Assembly (NCBI GenBank): GCA_903832325.1
Contig: CAILBC010000038.1
Span: 1-64,000, forward strand
Direction of reading: 5' to 3'
DNA: 64,000 nt
From: an uncultured Sphingomonadales bacterium
Lineage (GTDB): Bacteria; Pseudomonadota; Alphaproteobacteria; Sphingomonadales; Sphingomonadaceae
A program made the translations under genes and the position numbers. Positions 43,819 through 52,319 of the stretch are shown in pieces. How positions within the stretch are numbered: position 1 is the first letter of the stretch; each line of letters starts with the position of its first letter. Under the pieces are notes generated by a model. That model was not told where the DNA came from and made no database searches. It saw only the letters and a program-made list of their open reading frames with translations.

Positions 43819-44924
43819 CAGGCATGGTGGGTTGCCGTCCAGGCGCCTTGTGCAGACCAGGTTTCGTCGCTGCCGGTCACGGTGCAGCCGCGTTCGCCCG
43901 CAACGATCGTGCCGATGGTGAACACGGTTTCGCCCGCGGCGGCCAGATCGGCGGCCAGGCCTTTCGCCTCATCCGGGGCGACCGCCAGCACCATGCCCAC
44001 GCCGCAATTGAACGTGCGCGCCATTTCGCCCGGTTCGATCTGGCCCTGCGCCTGCAGGAACGCCATCAGCCGCGGCTGTTCCCAGGCATCGGCGTCAATC
44101 TGCGCGTGCAGCCCCTTGGGCAGCACGCGCGGCACGTTTTCCAGCAGGCCGCCGCCGGTAATATGCGCCAGCGCGTGGATGCGCCCGGCGCGGATGAACG
44201 GCAGCAGCGTTTTGACATAGATCCGCGTCGGCTCGATCAGATGGTCGATCAGCAGCCGTTCGTTGTCGAACAGCGCCGGGCGATCGAGCTTCCACCCTTT
44301 GTCCGCCGCCAGCCGCCGCACCAGCGAATAGCCGTTGGAATGGACCCCCGACGAAGCCAGCCCCAGCAGCACATCGCCCGCGGCCACCGCATCGCCGGTC
44401 AATTGTTCGCCGCGTTCCACCGCGCCCACGCAAAAGCCCGCCAGATCATAGTCGCCCGGGGCATACATGCCGGGCATTTCGGCAGTTTCGCCGCCGATCA
44501 GCGCGCAGCCGGCCATGCGGCAGCCTTCGGCAATGCCGGCGATCACGCGCTCGGCCACGCCGTTGTCCAGCTTGCCCGTGGCGAAATAGTCCAGAAAAAA
44601 CAGCGGTTCTGCGCCCTGCACGATCAGATCGTTAACGCACATCGCCACCAGATCGATGCCGATTGCATCGTGGCGATCATGATCGATCGCCAGTTTCACT
44701 TTGGTGCCCACGCCGTCATTGCCGGCAACCAGCAACGGGTCCTTGTATCCGGCCGCGCGCAAATCGAAAAACCCGCCAAAGCCGCCCAGTTCGGCATCGG
44801 CGCCGGGGCGGGCGGTGGCGCGGGCCAGCGGGCCGATCGCCTTGACCAGGGCATTGCCCGCGGCGATGTTCACGCCGGCACGGGCGTAGCTGTAGCGATC
44901 GGTATCGTCGTTTGGGGCGCTCAT
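43818..44924 (-). CDS. purM: Phosphoribosylformylglycinamidine cyclo-ligase
   Basis: 368 residues from ATG 44924. It forms AIR from FGAM with ATP. Family segments: YARAGVNIAAGN at the start, DGVGTKVKLA, GAEPLFFLDYFATG, GGETAEMPGMY and HITGGGLLENVPR. It heads purM-purN-MFS and is divergent from the DUF2066 gene. Confidence 0.98.
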   Translation of the reverse strand: MSAPNDDTDRYSYARAGVNIAAGNALVKAIGPLARATARPGADAELGGFGGFFDLRAAGYKDPLLVAGNDGVGTKVKLAIDHDRHDAIGIDLVAMCVNDLIVQGAEPLFFLDYFATGKLDNGVAERVIAGIAEGCRMAGCALIGGETAEMPGMYAPGDYDLAGFCVGAVERGEQLTGDAVAAGDVLLGLASSGVHSNGYSLVRRLAADKGWKLDRPALFDNERLLIDHLIEPTRIYVKTLLPFIRAGRIHALAHITGGGLLENVPRVLPKGLHAQIDADAWEQPRLMAFLQAQGQIEPGEMARTFNCGVGMVLAVAPDEAKGLAADLAAAGETVFTIGTIVAGERGCTVTGSDETWSAQGAWTATHHA

Positions 44925-45149
44925 GGCCGCACCCCCTATCGCAAAGCGCACGATTTGAAAATCGCGCAGGTTGCGAACATTTCGGGCCGGTGCATCACGC
45001 TGGGGAAAACGCCACGCGTCGGTTTGCGCAGGGTGGCAATGCTTTCCCGCTTGGATTCCCTCGTGCCTTTGGGCAAAAGCGCGCCCGACGCCCTTTTTTG
45101 CCCGCGCATTTGCCAGATTGCGGCGCAAGTCTTGCCGCACGGAGTTCCC

Positions 45150-46424
45150 TTGGCCGCTTTCAGCCTGTTTTTCCGCCGCTCGCCATCGCCCGGGCCACGC
45201 CGTCGCCGGCTGGCCGTGGCCGGCGCGGGGCTGCTGGTGCTGGGCGCGGGCGGCGCGGTGCTGTGGGCGCAGATCGAGGGCGATCGCGGGATTGCGCCCG
45301 TGGCCAGCACCGGCGATTTCGAAGTGACCGGGATCGATGTCAACACCACCGGGCGCAATGCCGATGATGCGCGCACCGTCGGCTGGCGCGTGGCGACGCG
45401 GCAGGCCTGGCAAAAGCTGTGGGCCCAGCGCGGACCCGGTGCCGCGGCCCCGGCGCTGGATGATGGCACGCTGTCGGGCCTGGTATCGGCGATTTCGGTC
45501 GAGCACGAAGAAATCGGCCCGCACCGCTATATCGCGCGGCTGGGCGTGGTGTTCGATCGTGCGCGCAGCGCGGGGTATCTCGGCCTGCAGGGCGGCGGCA
45601 CGCGATCTGCGCCGCTGCTGGTGGTGCCGTTGCTCTATCAGGGCGGGGTGGCCAGCGTGTTCGAAACGCGCACCCCCTGGCAAAAGGCCTGGGCCGAATT
45701 CCATACCGGCGAAAGCGTGATCGATTATGTGCGCCCGGGCGGCGGCGGGGCCGATGGCCTGCTGATCGATGCGGGGCAGATCGGCCGGCGCAGCCGCAAC
45801 TGGTGGCGCACGATCCTTGATCAGTATGGTGCCGAAGACGTGCTGATTCCGGTTGCGCGGCTGGAACGGCAATGGCCGGGCGGCCCGGTGAAAGGCACGT
45901 TCACCGCGCGTTATGGCCCCGATAACCGCTATCTCGGCAGCTTCGAACTGACCGCGCCGGGCGAAGACAAGCTGCCGGCGATGCTCGCCGATGCAGTACG
46001 GCGGATCGATGCGATTTATGCCCAGGCGCTGAACCAGGGCCTGTTGAGCCCCGATACGTCGCTCAACAGCGCGCCGCAGATCGATCCGCGGCTGGTCGCG
46101 GCGATCGTCGACAAGCTGCCGGCGCCGCAATCGGTCGGCCGTGTTGCCACCGGCGGCCCGGTCGCAGCCGCAGGCGCCACGCCCGCGGGCACCGTATACC
46201 AGGTGCAGTTTGCCAGCCCCGATGCGGCGGCGGTCGATGCGGTGCAGGCGGCAGTGCGCGGCGTGCCCGGCGTGCAGGCGGCGGCGACGACGTCGCTCGC
46301 GCTGGGCGGGGTATCGGTCATGCGCGTGACGTATGCCGGCGATCTGGAATCGCTGGGCGGGGCACTGCGCGCGCAAGGCTGGAAAGTGACGCAAGGGGCC
46401 GGCGCCCTGATGATCCGGCGCTGA
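45150..46424 (+). CDS. DUF2066 protein with N-terminal membrane anchor
   Basis: 424 residues from a TTG at 45150, chosen because GGAG lies 5 bases upstream and the resulting N-terminus is a charged leader (RRRR) before a single hydrophobic helix (LAVAGAGLLVLGAGGAVLWA). DUF2066 follows, with WQKLWAQRG, EEIGPHRYIARLGVVFD and ILIPVARLER-type segments. The family occurs next to the replication regulator hda, as here. Role unknown. Confidence 0.82.
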   Translation: MAAFSLFFRRSPSPGPRRRRLAVAGAGLLVLGAGGAVLWAQIEGDRGIAPVASTGDFEVTGIDVNTTGRNADDARTVGWRVATRQAWQKLWAQRGPGAAAPALDDGTLSGLVSAISVEHEEIGPHRYIARLGVVFDRARSAGYLGLQGGGTRSAPLLVVPLLYQGGVASVFETRTPWQKAWAEFHTGESVIDYVRPGGGGADGLLIDAGQIGRRSRNWWRTILDQYGAEDVLIPVARLERQWPGGPVKGTFTARYGPDNRYLGSFELTAPGEDKLPAMLADAVRRIDAIYAQALNQGLLSPDTSLNSAPQIDPRLVAAIVDKLPAPQSVGRVATGGPVAAAGATPAGTVYQVQFASPDAAAVDAVQAAVRGVPGVQAAATTSLALGGVSVMRVTYAGDLESLGGALRAQGWKVTQGAGALMIRR

Positions 46425-46474
46425 TCCGGCGCTGATCGGATGCTGATGCACCCGGCACCAACCGGCCCCCTGTC

Positions 46475-47113
46475 ATGAGCCAGATCGCGCTTCCGCTCAC
46501 GCTGCCCGATGGCGCCGATGCGATTGTCGGCGGGTCATCGCTGCATGCGGTGTTTGCCGCGCTGCAATCGAGCGCCGCCTGGCCCTATCGCACGGCCGTG
46601 CTGTCGGGCCCGCCGCGTTCGGGCAAAAGCCTGATGGCGCGCTGGTTTGCCGGCAGCGGCGCGGGCGATGCGGTGGACGATGCCGATACCCTGGACGAAA
46701 CCGATTTGTTCCACCGCTGGAACCGCGCACAGGCGCAGGACCGCGCGCTGCTGCTGGTGGCGCGCGATCCGGTGATGGCCGGCGGCGCCAATGCCGGCTG
46801 GCAGATCACGCTGCCCGATCTGGCATCGCGGCTGGGCGCGGCGCTGCCGCTGGTGATCGGGCCGCCCGATGATGCGCTGTTGCGCGCGCTGATGGCCGAA
46901 CACGCGCGGCGGCGCGGGCTGGCGGTGCCCGATGCGGTGCTCGACTGGCTGACCCCGCGCATCGAGCGCAGCCACGCCGCGGCCGAGGCGCTGGTTGCCG
47001 CGCTTGACCGGCTGTCGCTGGAACGCAAGGCGCCGGTCACGGCCGGGCTGGCGCGCGATGCGCTGGCCGATCCGGTTTACGGCCATGGCCATTGGCAACC
47101 GCGCCTACTATAA
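46475..47113 (+). CDS. hda: DnaA-related regulatory ATPase HdaA
   Basis: 212 residues. Walker A is GPPRSGKS and Walker B is AVDDADTL. The N-terminal LPLTLP motif is the clamp-binding peptide. It lacks the DNA-binding domain IV of DnaA. Hda with the beta clamp stimulates ATP hydrolysis by DnaA and prevents re-initiation. Fifty bases after the DUF2066 gene. Confidence 0.9.
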   Translation: MSQIALPLTLPDGADAIVGGSSLHAVFAALQSSAAWPYRTAVLSGPPRSGKSLMARWFAGSGAGDAVDDADTLDETDLFHRWNRAQAQDRALLLVARDPVMAGGANAGWQITLPDLASRLGAALPLVIGPPDDALLRALMAEHARRRGLAVPDAVLDWLTPRIERSHAAAEALVAALDRLSLERKAPVTAGLARDALADPVYGHGHWQPRLL

Positions 47114-47167
47114 CCATATTGCGAATGCACCGCGCCCGAACGGGCCCGGATCCGGGGGTTTGCGCCG

Positions 47168-47902
47168 ATGTTTGCCCGCTTGCCGATCTTTGCCAGAATG
47201 TCTGCCTATCTCGATTCGGTGCAGGCGCGCGATCCCGCGCCGCGCTCGCGTGCCGAAATCCTGCTCTATCCCGGGGTCTGGGCGCTGGCGTTTCACCGCG
47301 TGGCGCACCGGCTGTTCCGCGCCGAGCTGTATTTTCTGGCCCGGCTGGTGAACCATGTTTCGCGGCTGTTGACCGCGATCGACATTCATCCCGGCGCCAC
47401 GATCGGCCGCCACCTGTTTATCGATCACGGCTTTACGGTGATCGGCGAAACCGCCGAAATCGGCAACAATGTCACGATCTACCAGTGCGTCACGCTGGGC
47501 GGAACGAACCCGGCCAATGGCGTGCCGGGCAAACGCCACCCCACGCTGTGCGACAACGTGATCATCGGATCGGGCGCGCAGATTCTGGGGCCGATCACGG
47601 TCGGCGCGCGGGCCCGGGTCGGCGCCAATGCCGTGGTGACCGATGACGTGCCCGAAGGCGCAACGATGATCGGGCTGAAGGCGCGATCGACACTCGTGCC
47701 GGCGGAAACCTGGCTGCGCGAATTCCTGCCCTATGGCACACCCTGCCGGGAACAGGCCTGCCGTGAAGCGGGCGAACCCGCTGCCAATGCACGGATCGAC
47801 GCGCTGGAGGCGGAACTGGCCGCCTTGCGCGCGCAAGTTGCCGCGATGACCCGGCACAACGAGGCGGGCCCGGCCCCGTCGCGGCGGCGGACCCGGTCTT
47901 GA
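47168..47902 (+). CDS. cysE: Serine O-acetyltransferase
   Basis: 244 residues. It makes O-acetylserine from serine and acetyl-CoA for cysteine synthesis. A left-handed hexapeptide beta-helix runs from about residue 70 (IHPGATIGRHLFIDHG, with the family-typical HG, VIGETAEIGNN, QCVTLGGT, GKRHPT). The N-terminal helical region is short, as in the EpsC/low-mass type. The C-terminal tail is Ala-rich and coiled. Confidence 0.95.
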   Translation: MFARLPIFARMSAYLDSVQARDPAPRSRAEILLYPGVWALAFHRVAHRLFRAELYFLARLVNHVSRLLTAIDIHPGATIGRHLFIDHGFTVIGETAEIGNNVTIYQCVTLGGTNPANGVPGKRHPTLCDNVIIGSGAQILGPITVGARARVGANAVVTDDVPEGATMIGLKARSTLVPAETWLREFLPYGTPCREQACREAGEPAANARIDALEAELAALRAQVAAMTRHNEAGPAPSRRRTRS

Positions 47903-47938
47903 TCGGCCGGTCCTGATCGAAATGCGGGTCTGACGCCG

Positions 47939-48307
47939 GTGGCAGGCAACGACAGCGCAGGCACGACCGGCCCGGTGGTGTTGCCGTTTCCGCGCCAGGG
48001 CGTGGCGCAAATCGCGTTTGACCGGGCCGAACTGATGCGCATTCTCGATCTTTATGGCCGCATGGTCGCCGCCGGGCTGTGGCGCGATTATGCGATCAGT
48101 TTTGATCGTGAAGCCGCGAGCTTCAGCGCCTACAAACGCACCGCCGAACGCCCCACGGCGCGCGTGGAAAAGCGCCCTGCCTTGCGCAACAAGCAGGGGA
48201 TGTGGGCGCTGTATGGCGAAGCGGGCCAGGTGCTCAAACGCGGGCACGATCTGGCCGGAATCTTGTCGCCGCTGGAACGCAAGCTGATGAAAGTGGTCGA
48301 AGGGTAA
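47939..48307 (+). CDS. DUF2794 protein
   Basis: 122 residues from a GTG start. PFPRQGVAQIAFDRAELMRIL and LWRDYAIS-FDREAASFSAYKR are the family hallmarks, along with VEKRPALRNKQGMWALYGEAG in outline. DUF2794 is restricted to Alphaproteobacteria. Function unknown. A short dispersed repeat copy begins immediately after its stop. Confidence 0.9.
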   Translation: MAGNDSAGTTGPVVLPFPRQGVAQIAFDRAELMRILDLYGRMVAAGLWRDYAISFDREAASFSAYKRTAERPTARVEKRPALRNKQGMWALYGEAGQVLKRGHDLAGILSPLERKLMKVVEG

Positions 48308-48345
48308 AACCAGCGTGCTGCGAGCGTGACTTGACGCGCGGATAC
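48308..48345 (+). repeat. Dispersed repeat, copy 5 (degenerate)
   Basis: ACCAGCGTGCTGCGAGCGTGACTTGACGCGCGGAT, here quoted only by its core CGTGCTGCGAGCGTGAC, matches the left half of the long copies with several substitutions. It starts at the base after the DUF2794 stop. Confidence 0.55.
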
Positions 48346-48346
48346 T

Positions 48347-49306
48347 CTAGCGGCTGCGGCCCAGCCAGCCTTTGTCCTTGCCGGGGTCGATCACTTTGTC
48401 GCCGGCGGCGGCCACGACTGCATTGCGGCCTTGCGCCTTGGCGTGGTGCAGCGCGATGTCGGCGCTGCGCAGGGCGGCGCGGGGGTCGCCCTCGGCATCG
48501 ATTTCCGCCAGACCGCAGGACACGCCAAGCCGCTGATCCGGCGCTTCGGGCAAAGTGCTGGCGGCGATCATCTTGCGCACGTTTTCCAGCCGCGACTGCA
48601 CCAGATCGGCGCCCGCACCGCGGAACAGCAGAATGAATTCCAGGCCGCGGTTGCGCGAAATATGGCACTGGCATTCGCCCAGCCCGGCCAGTTGCGCGGC
48701 GACGAACCGGACCATGGCATCGCCTGCATCGAGGCCGTGCGCGCGATTGGTGCGATCCAGCTGATCGATATCGACAAAGGCCACGGCAAGGCGCGCCTTT
48801 TGCGCCTGGGCCCTGGCGCATTCCGCGGCAAGCGCGGTTTCGAACGTGCCCCTGCCCGGCAGCCCGGTCAGGCGGTCGGCATCGGCGGCGGGGGCGGCTT
48901 CCACAGGCGCCGGCGCTTGCGCCTTTTGCCGCCCTTTGGCTTTGGTCCTGCCTTTGCGCGAATCGCGCAGTTCCAGCACGCTGTCCGGATCATCCACGCC
49001 GTTGTCGGCACAGATCTGGCGGGCGTAGGCGGAAATTTCCTGCTCGGTTTTCAGATGGTCGATGATGAACCGGGCGACCACGACATCGACCCGCGTATCG
49101 ACGAGATAGAGAAAGCTGGTGCTGAGCCCGCGATAGACCTGCAACAGGTTGAAACCTTCGGCCAGATGCCACACCGACCGGTCCCAGCTTATAATCGGCC
49201 GGTCGCACGATTTGCAGTGGCTGTGATAAACATCTTTGGCACTGCGCGGCACGGGTTCTGACGGCGTATGCTTGCGGGTGAACCAGCATTGGGTCAGCGT
49301 CAGCAT
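48347..49306 (-). CDS. Degenerate GGDEF-domain protein
   Basis: 319 residues from ATG 49306, with AGGAAAG upstream. An N-terminal module has a C-x2-C pair (HCKSCDRP) and WHLAEGFNL. A Lys/Ala/Pro-rich linker at about 115-143 leads into a GGDEF domain starting DRLTGLPGR. The signature GG[DE]EF is replaced by R220-G-L-E-F, so diguanylate cyclase activity is unlikely; it may bind GTP or c-di-GMP or act as a scaffold. It has no transmembrane segments. Confidence 0.85.
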   Translation of the reverse strand: MLTLTQCWFTRKHTPSEPVPRSAKDVYHSHCKSCDRPIISWDRSVWHLAEGFNLLQVYRGLSTSFLYLVDTRVDVVVARFIIDHLKTEQEISAYARQICADNGVDDPDSVLELRDSRKGRTKAKGRQKAQAPAPVEAAPAADADRLTGLPGRGTFETALAAECARAQAQKARLAVAFVDIDQLDRTNRAHGLDAGDAMVRFVAAQLAGLGECQCHISRNRGLEFILLFRGAGADLVQSRLENVRKMIAASTLPEAPDQRLGVSCGLAEIDAEGDPRAALRSADIALHHAKAQGRNAVVAAAGDKVIDPGKDKGWLGRSR

Positions 49307-49324
49307 GAACGAACTTTCCTGGTC

Positions 49325-49365
49325 GGTATTGAGGCCTTAATTTATAATTAATAATAACGACCCTT
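49325..49365. promoter_or_regulatory. A/T-rich divergent promoter region
   Basis: TTAATTTATAATTAATAATAA stands out in this high-GC region, between the start of the degenerate GGDEF gene and the small exported-protein gene. Probably holds -10 elements for one or both. Confidence 0.4.
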
Positions 49366-49443
49366 TAAAAATTCGCTTTGGTTCGGATACGGATGCTCAT
49401 GCGGAGTGTTTGGAAATTCATTTACCCAATAATCTGCTTTTAA

Positions 49444-49764
49444 ATGAACCCGTTTGATCAGCGCTTTGTTCGGTCAGCGACTGTTCTGGGCCTGCTGGCG
49501 CTGCCGGGCGGGTGCGGATCGTCGGCGCCGCATCAGGTTCAGGCGCGGGGCGCGCCGGTTTTGCGCGCGATCTATCGCGATGCGGGGCACCACATGCTGG
49601 TGGCTCTGCCCGAACGCGGCCAGCCGCTGCCACCGGGCGATTGCGCCGCGCCGCTGCTGGTTGACGATGCCAGCGGCCAGGCGCGGCAGATTGCGCCTGG
49701 CGAAGCGGCGGAGCGGATGAAGCGGATGCAATTGTCGGGCGCGGTCCTCGGGACGTGCCCGTAA
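49444..49764 (+). CDS. Small exported protein, possible lipoprotein
   Basis: 106 residues. The N-terminus has a hydrophobic segment (ATVLGLLALPGGC) ending in a Cys, but the lipobox is imperfect (Pro at -3). The mature part has a few cysteines and no recognised motif. The TAA stop is part of a dispersed repeat, so the C-terminus may have been altered by that insertion. Confidence 0.6.
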   Translation: MNPFDQRFVRSATVLGLLALPGGCGSSAPHQVQARGAPVLRAIYRDAGHHMLVALPERGQPLPPGDCAAPLLVDDASGQARQIAPGEAAERMKRMQLSGAVLGTCP

Positions 49765-49867
49765 TACCAATGTGCAGTGAGCGTGACTCATTGCGCATTG
49801 GTAGAATCCCGCGCGGCGCCTGAGCGTCACGTTGTGCGATGCGTTCCACGCATCGCACATCCGTATA
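49765..49867 (+). repeat. Dispersed intergenic repeat, copy 3
   Basis: About 103 bp. Stem I: CCAATGTGC (49767-49775) with GCGCATTGG (49793-49801), keeping a U-G wobble in RNA. Stem II: GTGCGATGCGT (49834-49844) and ACGCATCGCAC (49848-49858), perfect with a TCC loop. Best-preserved copy. Confidence 0.87.
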
Positions 49868-49871
49868 ATGC

Positions 49872-49896
49872 CCCCTCCCCCGAAGGGGAGGGGTTT
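49872..49896. terminator. Perfect G/C hairpin between convergent genes
   Basis: CCCCTCCCC, CGAA loop, GGGGAGGGG, then TTT. Follows the dispersed repeat and precedes the SDR gene's 3' end. Confidence 0.75.
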
Positions 49897-49901
49897 CAGG
49901 G

Positions 49902-50810
49902 TCAGCCTTTCAGCGCAGCCTGGAGCACGCTCAGGATCGCCTGGCTTTGTTCCGAACCCGATTGCGGCACGAAATCGCCGGTGCGGTCGCTGATTTGCGC
50001 CCAGTTGGCGGCAAAGCCTTCGACCGTGCGGTCTTCGGCGCCAAGGTAGACCGGCGGGTTCATCGTGACGAAGGCGCTGTGGTAGGCGCCGGCGCCGGCG
50101 CCGACGATCGCGTTGCTGGGGGCATCGTCAGACACCAGGAACAGCGCGGCGGGCACCACATTTTCCGGGCCGAACAGCTTGAACGCTTCTTCGGGAAAGA
50201 TGTCGGCGGTCATGCGCGTGGCGGCCACCGGGGCCAGCGTGTTGACGCGGACGTTGTATTTCGCGCCTTCGAGATACAGCGTTTTGGTCAGGCCCGCGAG
50301 GCCCAGCTTTGCCGCGCCATAGTTGGCCTGGCCGAAATTGCCGAACAGGCCGGTGGACGATGCGGTCATCAGGATGCGGCCGTAATTCTGTTCGCGCATC
50401 AGATCCCACACCGCCTTGGTGGCGTTGGCCGAGCCGAGCAGGTGAACCTTTACCACCAGGTCGAAATCGGCCGGCTCCATCTTGGTAAAGCTTTTGTCGC
50501 GCAGGATGCCGGCATTGTTGACCAGCACATGCACGCCGCCCCATTCCGCCTTGGCGCGGGCGACCATGGCCTGCATCTGGTCATATTCGGTAACCGAGCT
50601 GCCATCGGCCACGGCTTCGCCGCCCATGGCGCGGATTTCCTCGACCACCTGGGCCGCTGCGTCGGAGGCGCCGCTGCCATCGCGCGCTGCGCCCAGATCG
50701 TTGACCACCACTTTGGCACCGCGCCGCGCCAGTTCAAGCGCATAGGCCCGGCCCAGGCCGCCCCCGGCCCCGGTAACGATCGCCACTTTGCCGGCAAACG
50801 AAATGCTCAT
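49902..50810 (-). CDS. SDR-family 3-hydroxyacyl-CoA dehydrogenase-like enzyme
   Basis: 302 residues from ATG 50810. Cofactor loop TGAGGGLGRAYA, NDLGAARDG, NNAGI, the catalytic Ser in TASSTG, and YGAAK with Tyr and Lys. The long form (about 300 residues) and the VNDLGA/DGSG element resemble the dehydrogenase domain of the multifunctional beta-oxidation enzyme type 2. Likely NAD-dependent oxidation of a hydroxyacyl-CoA or steroid-CoA. Confidence 0.92.
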   Translation of the reverse strand: MSISFAGKVAIVTGAGGGLGRAYALELARRGAKVVVNDLGAARDGSGASDAAAQVVEEIRAMGGEAVADGSSVTEYDQMQAMVARAKAEWGGVHVLVNNAGILRDKSFTKMEPADFDLVVKVHLLGSANATKAVWDLMREQNYGRILMTASSTGLFGNFGQANYGAAKLGLAGLTKTLYLEGAKYNVRVNTLAPVAATRMTADIFPEEAFKLFGPENVVPAALFLVSDDAPSNAIVGAGAGAYHSAFVTMNPPVYLGAEDRTVEGFAANWAQISDRTGDFVPQSGSEQSQAILSVLQAALKG

Positions 50811-50912
50811 GTCACCAGTCTCCTGCGCACGCTTAAGCGCGTGATTAATGGTCGCGCCGATGCCATGACTCGTCTGGCTTGGCAATGTGGAACGGCGCGG
50901 ATTGCGCCACCA

Positions 50913-52046
50913 TCACGCGATGCGATGCACCCAGCCGTGGGTGTCTGCCGTCTGGCCGCGCTGGATCGAAACCAGCCGCTGGCGCAGGCGCTGCGTCACC
51001 TGGCCGGGGCCGCCGCTGCCGATCACGAATTCGCCCGCGGTGTCGGCCACTTTGCCCACCGGGGTAACGACGGCGGCGGTGCCGCAGGCAAAGCTTTCAA
51101 TCAGCGCGCCGCTGGCAGCATCGGCACGCCACTGGTCCAGCGCATAGCGTTCTTCACGCACGACAAGGCCTTCTTCGCGTGCCAGCGTGATCAGGCTTTC
51201 GCGGGTGATGCCCGGCAGGATCGTGCCCGACAGCGGCGGGGTGACGATCGATCCGTCGGCCATGACGAAAAACAGGTTCATGCCGCCCAGTTCCTCGATC
51301 CAGCGATGCTCTGCGGCATCGAGGAACAGGACCTGATCATGCCCGCGGGCAAAGGCTTCGGCCGTGGGCACCAGGCTGGCGGCATAATTGCCGCCGCACT
51401 TGGCCGCGCCAGTGCCGCCGGGCGCGGCGCGGGTATAATCGCTGACAAAGATCGACACTGCCGGCGCGCCCGATTTGAAATAGTTGCCCGCGGGGCTGGC
51501 GATCACCAGAAACTTGTATTTGCGCGACGGGCGCACACCCAGAAACGCCTCGGACGCGAACATGAACGGGCGCAGATAGAGCGATCCGCCCTCGACCGTG
51601 GGAAACCAGTCCCGATCGGCCAGCACCTGCTGGCGCACCGCCTCGACAAACAGGTCTTCGGGCAGTTCGGGCATCGCCAGCCGGCGCGCCGAGGCGTTGA
51701 ACCGCGCGGCATTGGCCTGGGGGCGAAACAGCGCGATGCCGCCATCGTCCAGCCGATAGGCCTTCAGCCCTTCAAAGATTTCCTGCGCATAATGCAGCAC
51801 TGCCGCCGCCGGATCGAGCGCGATCGGGCCATAGGGCACCACGCGCGGATCGTGCCATTCGCCCGCGCCGTTCGAAATGCCCGGACCGTTCGAGCCGCCG
51901 GCGTCGAAATCGATTTCGACCATGTGATCGGTAAAAGTCGTGCCGAAACCGGGGTTGGCGAGAATGGCGGCACGGTCTTCGGCGGCACGCGGCGCGGGGT
52001 GCGGCACGCGGGCAAACCCGGGCAGGGGCGCGGCGGTGGTCGCCAT
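50913..52046 (-). CDS. ilvE: Branched-chain amino acid aminotransferase
   Basis: 377 residues from ATG 52046, with AAGGA upstream. Fold type IV PLP enzyme with the Schiff-base Lys216 in AAKCGGNYAAS; HYAQEIFEGLKAYR, FRPQANAARFN and GTAAVVTPVG are family segments. It makes valine, leucine and isoleucine from their 2-keto acids. A stem-loop that ends a small upstream transcription unit lies about 125 bp before it. Confidence 0.96.
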   Translation of the reverse strand: MATTAAPLPGFARVPHPAPRAAEDRAAILANPGFGTTFTDHMVEIDFDAGGSNGPGISNGAGEWHDPRVVPYGPIALDPAAAVLHYAQEIFEGLKAYRLDDGGIALFRPQANAARFNASARRLAMPELPEDLFVEAVRQQVLADRDWFPTVEGGSLYLRPFMFASEAFLGVRPSRKYKFLVIASPAGNYFKSGAPAVSIFVSDYTRAAPGGTGAAKCGGNYAASLVPTAEAFARGHDQVLFLDAAEHRWIEELGGMNLFFVMADGSIVTPPLSGTILPGITRESLITLAREEGLVVREERYALDQWRADAASGALIESFACGTAAVVTPVGKVADTAGEFVIGSGGPGQVTQRLRQRLVSIQRGQTADTHGWVHRIA

Positions 52047-52169
52047 GGCAGACAGTCCTTCCTTCTCACATTTTTCGGGTCAGAAGGGCCGGATGCGCCG
52101 AATCACTGCTGACATTGCGCCGATTTGAACGATTGTTGCGTGATGCGCAATAGGTTTGAAACAAATGTG

Positions 52170-52202
52170 AAGGGCCGCGCCCCTTTGCGGGGAACGGCCC
52201 TT
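52170..52202 (-). terminator. Terminator of small transcription unit upstream of ilvE
   Basis: On the minus strand AAGGGCCG pairs with CGGCCCTT, and inner CCCC pairs with GGGG, followed by a moderately T-rich stretch. It would end transcription of the 18-codon ORF unit, or attenuate transcription into ilvE. Confidence 0.65.
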
Positions 52203-52240
52203 CGCATGGTCAGCGGCAGGAAGTGCCGCCCACGAAGCCT

Positions 52241-52275
52241 TTATCGCTTAACCTGAAAAAAATCAGCGATAATGC
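52241..52275 (-). repeat. 8-bp inverted repeat overlapping the small ORF end
   Basis: TTATCGCT and AGCGATAA flank a 16-base A-rich (T-rich on the minus strand) loop. The right arm includes the last codons of the small ORF. It could form a first hairpin before the stronger terminator at 52170-52202. Confidence 0.5.
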
Positions 52276-52319
52276 CTCGCGCTGCGGATTTCCGACCTCT
52301 GTGCTGAACCATGAGACAT
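52263..52319 (-). CDS. 18-codon ORF with near-perfect Shine-Dalgarno
   Basis: Encodes MSHGSAQRSEIRSARHYR, preceded by AAAGGAGGTGATCC, which is complementary to the full 3' end of 16S rRNA, with ideal spacing. It ends with TGA and is followed by two hairpins. The peptide has no run of Leu, Ile or Val codons, so it is not a usual attenuator leader for ilvE. The family is not recognised. Other parts of the 52047-52522 gap show only these hairpins and an A/T-rich stretch near 52450-52490 that may hold its promoter. Confidence 0.6.
   Translation of the reverse strand: MSHGSAQRSEIRSARHYR

Noticed and set aside
43791..46451. Two 877-codon frames over purM and DUF2066
   Set aside because: Each joins one true gene to the antisense of the other. 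The real genes are divergent (43818-44924 and 45150-46424).
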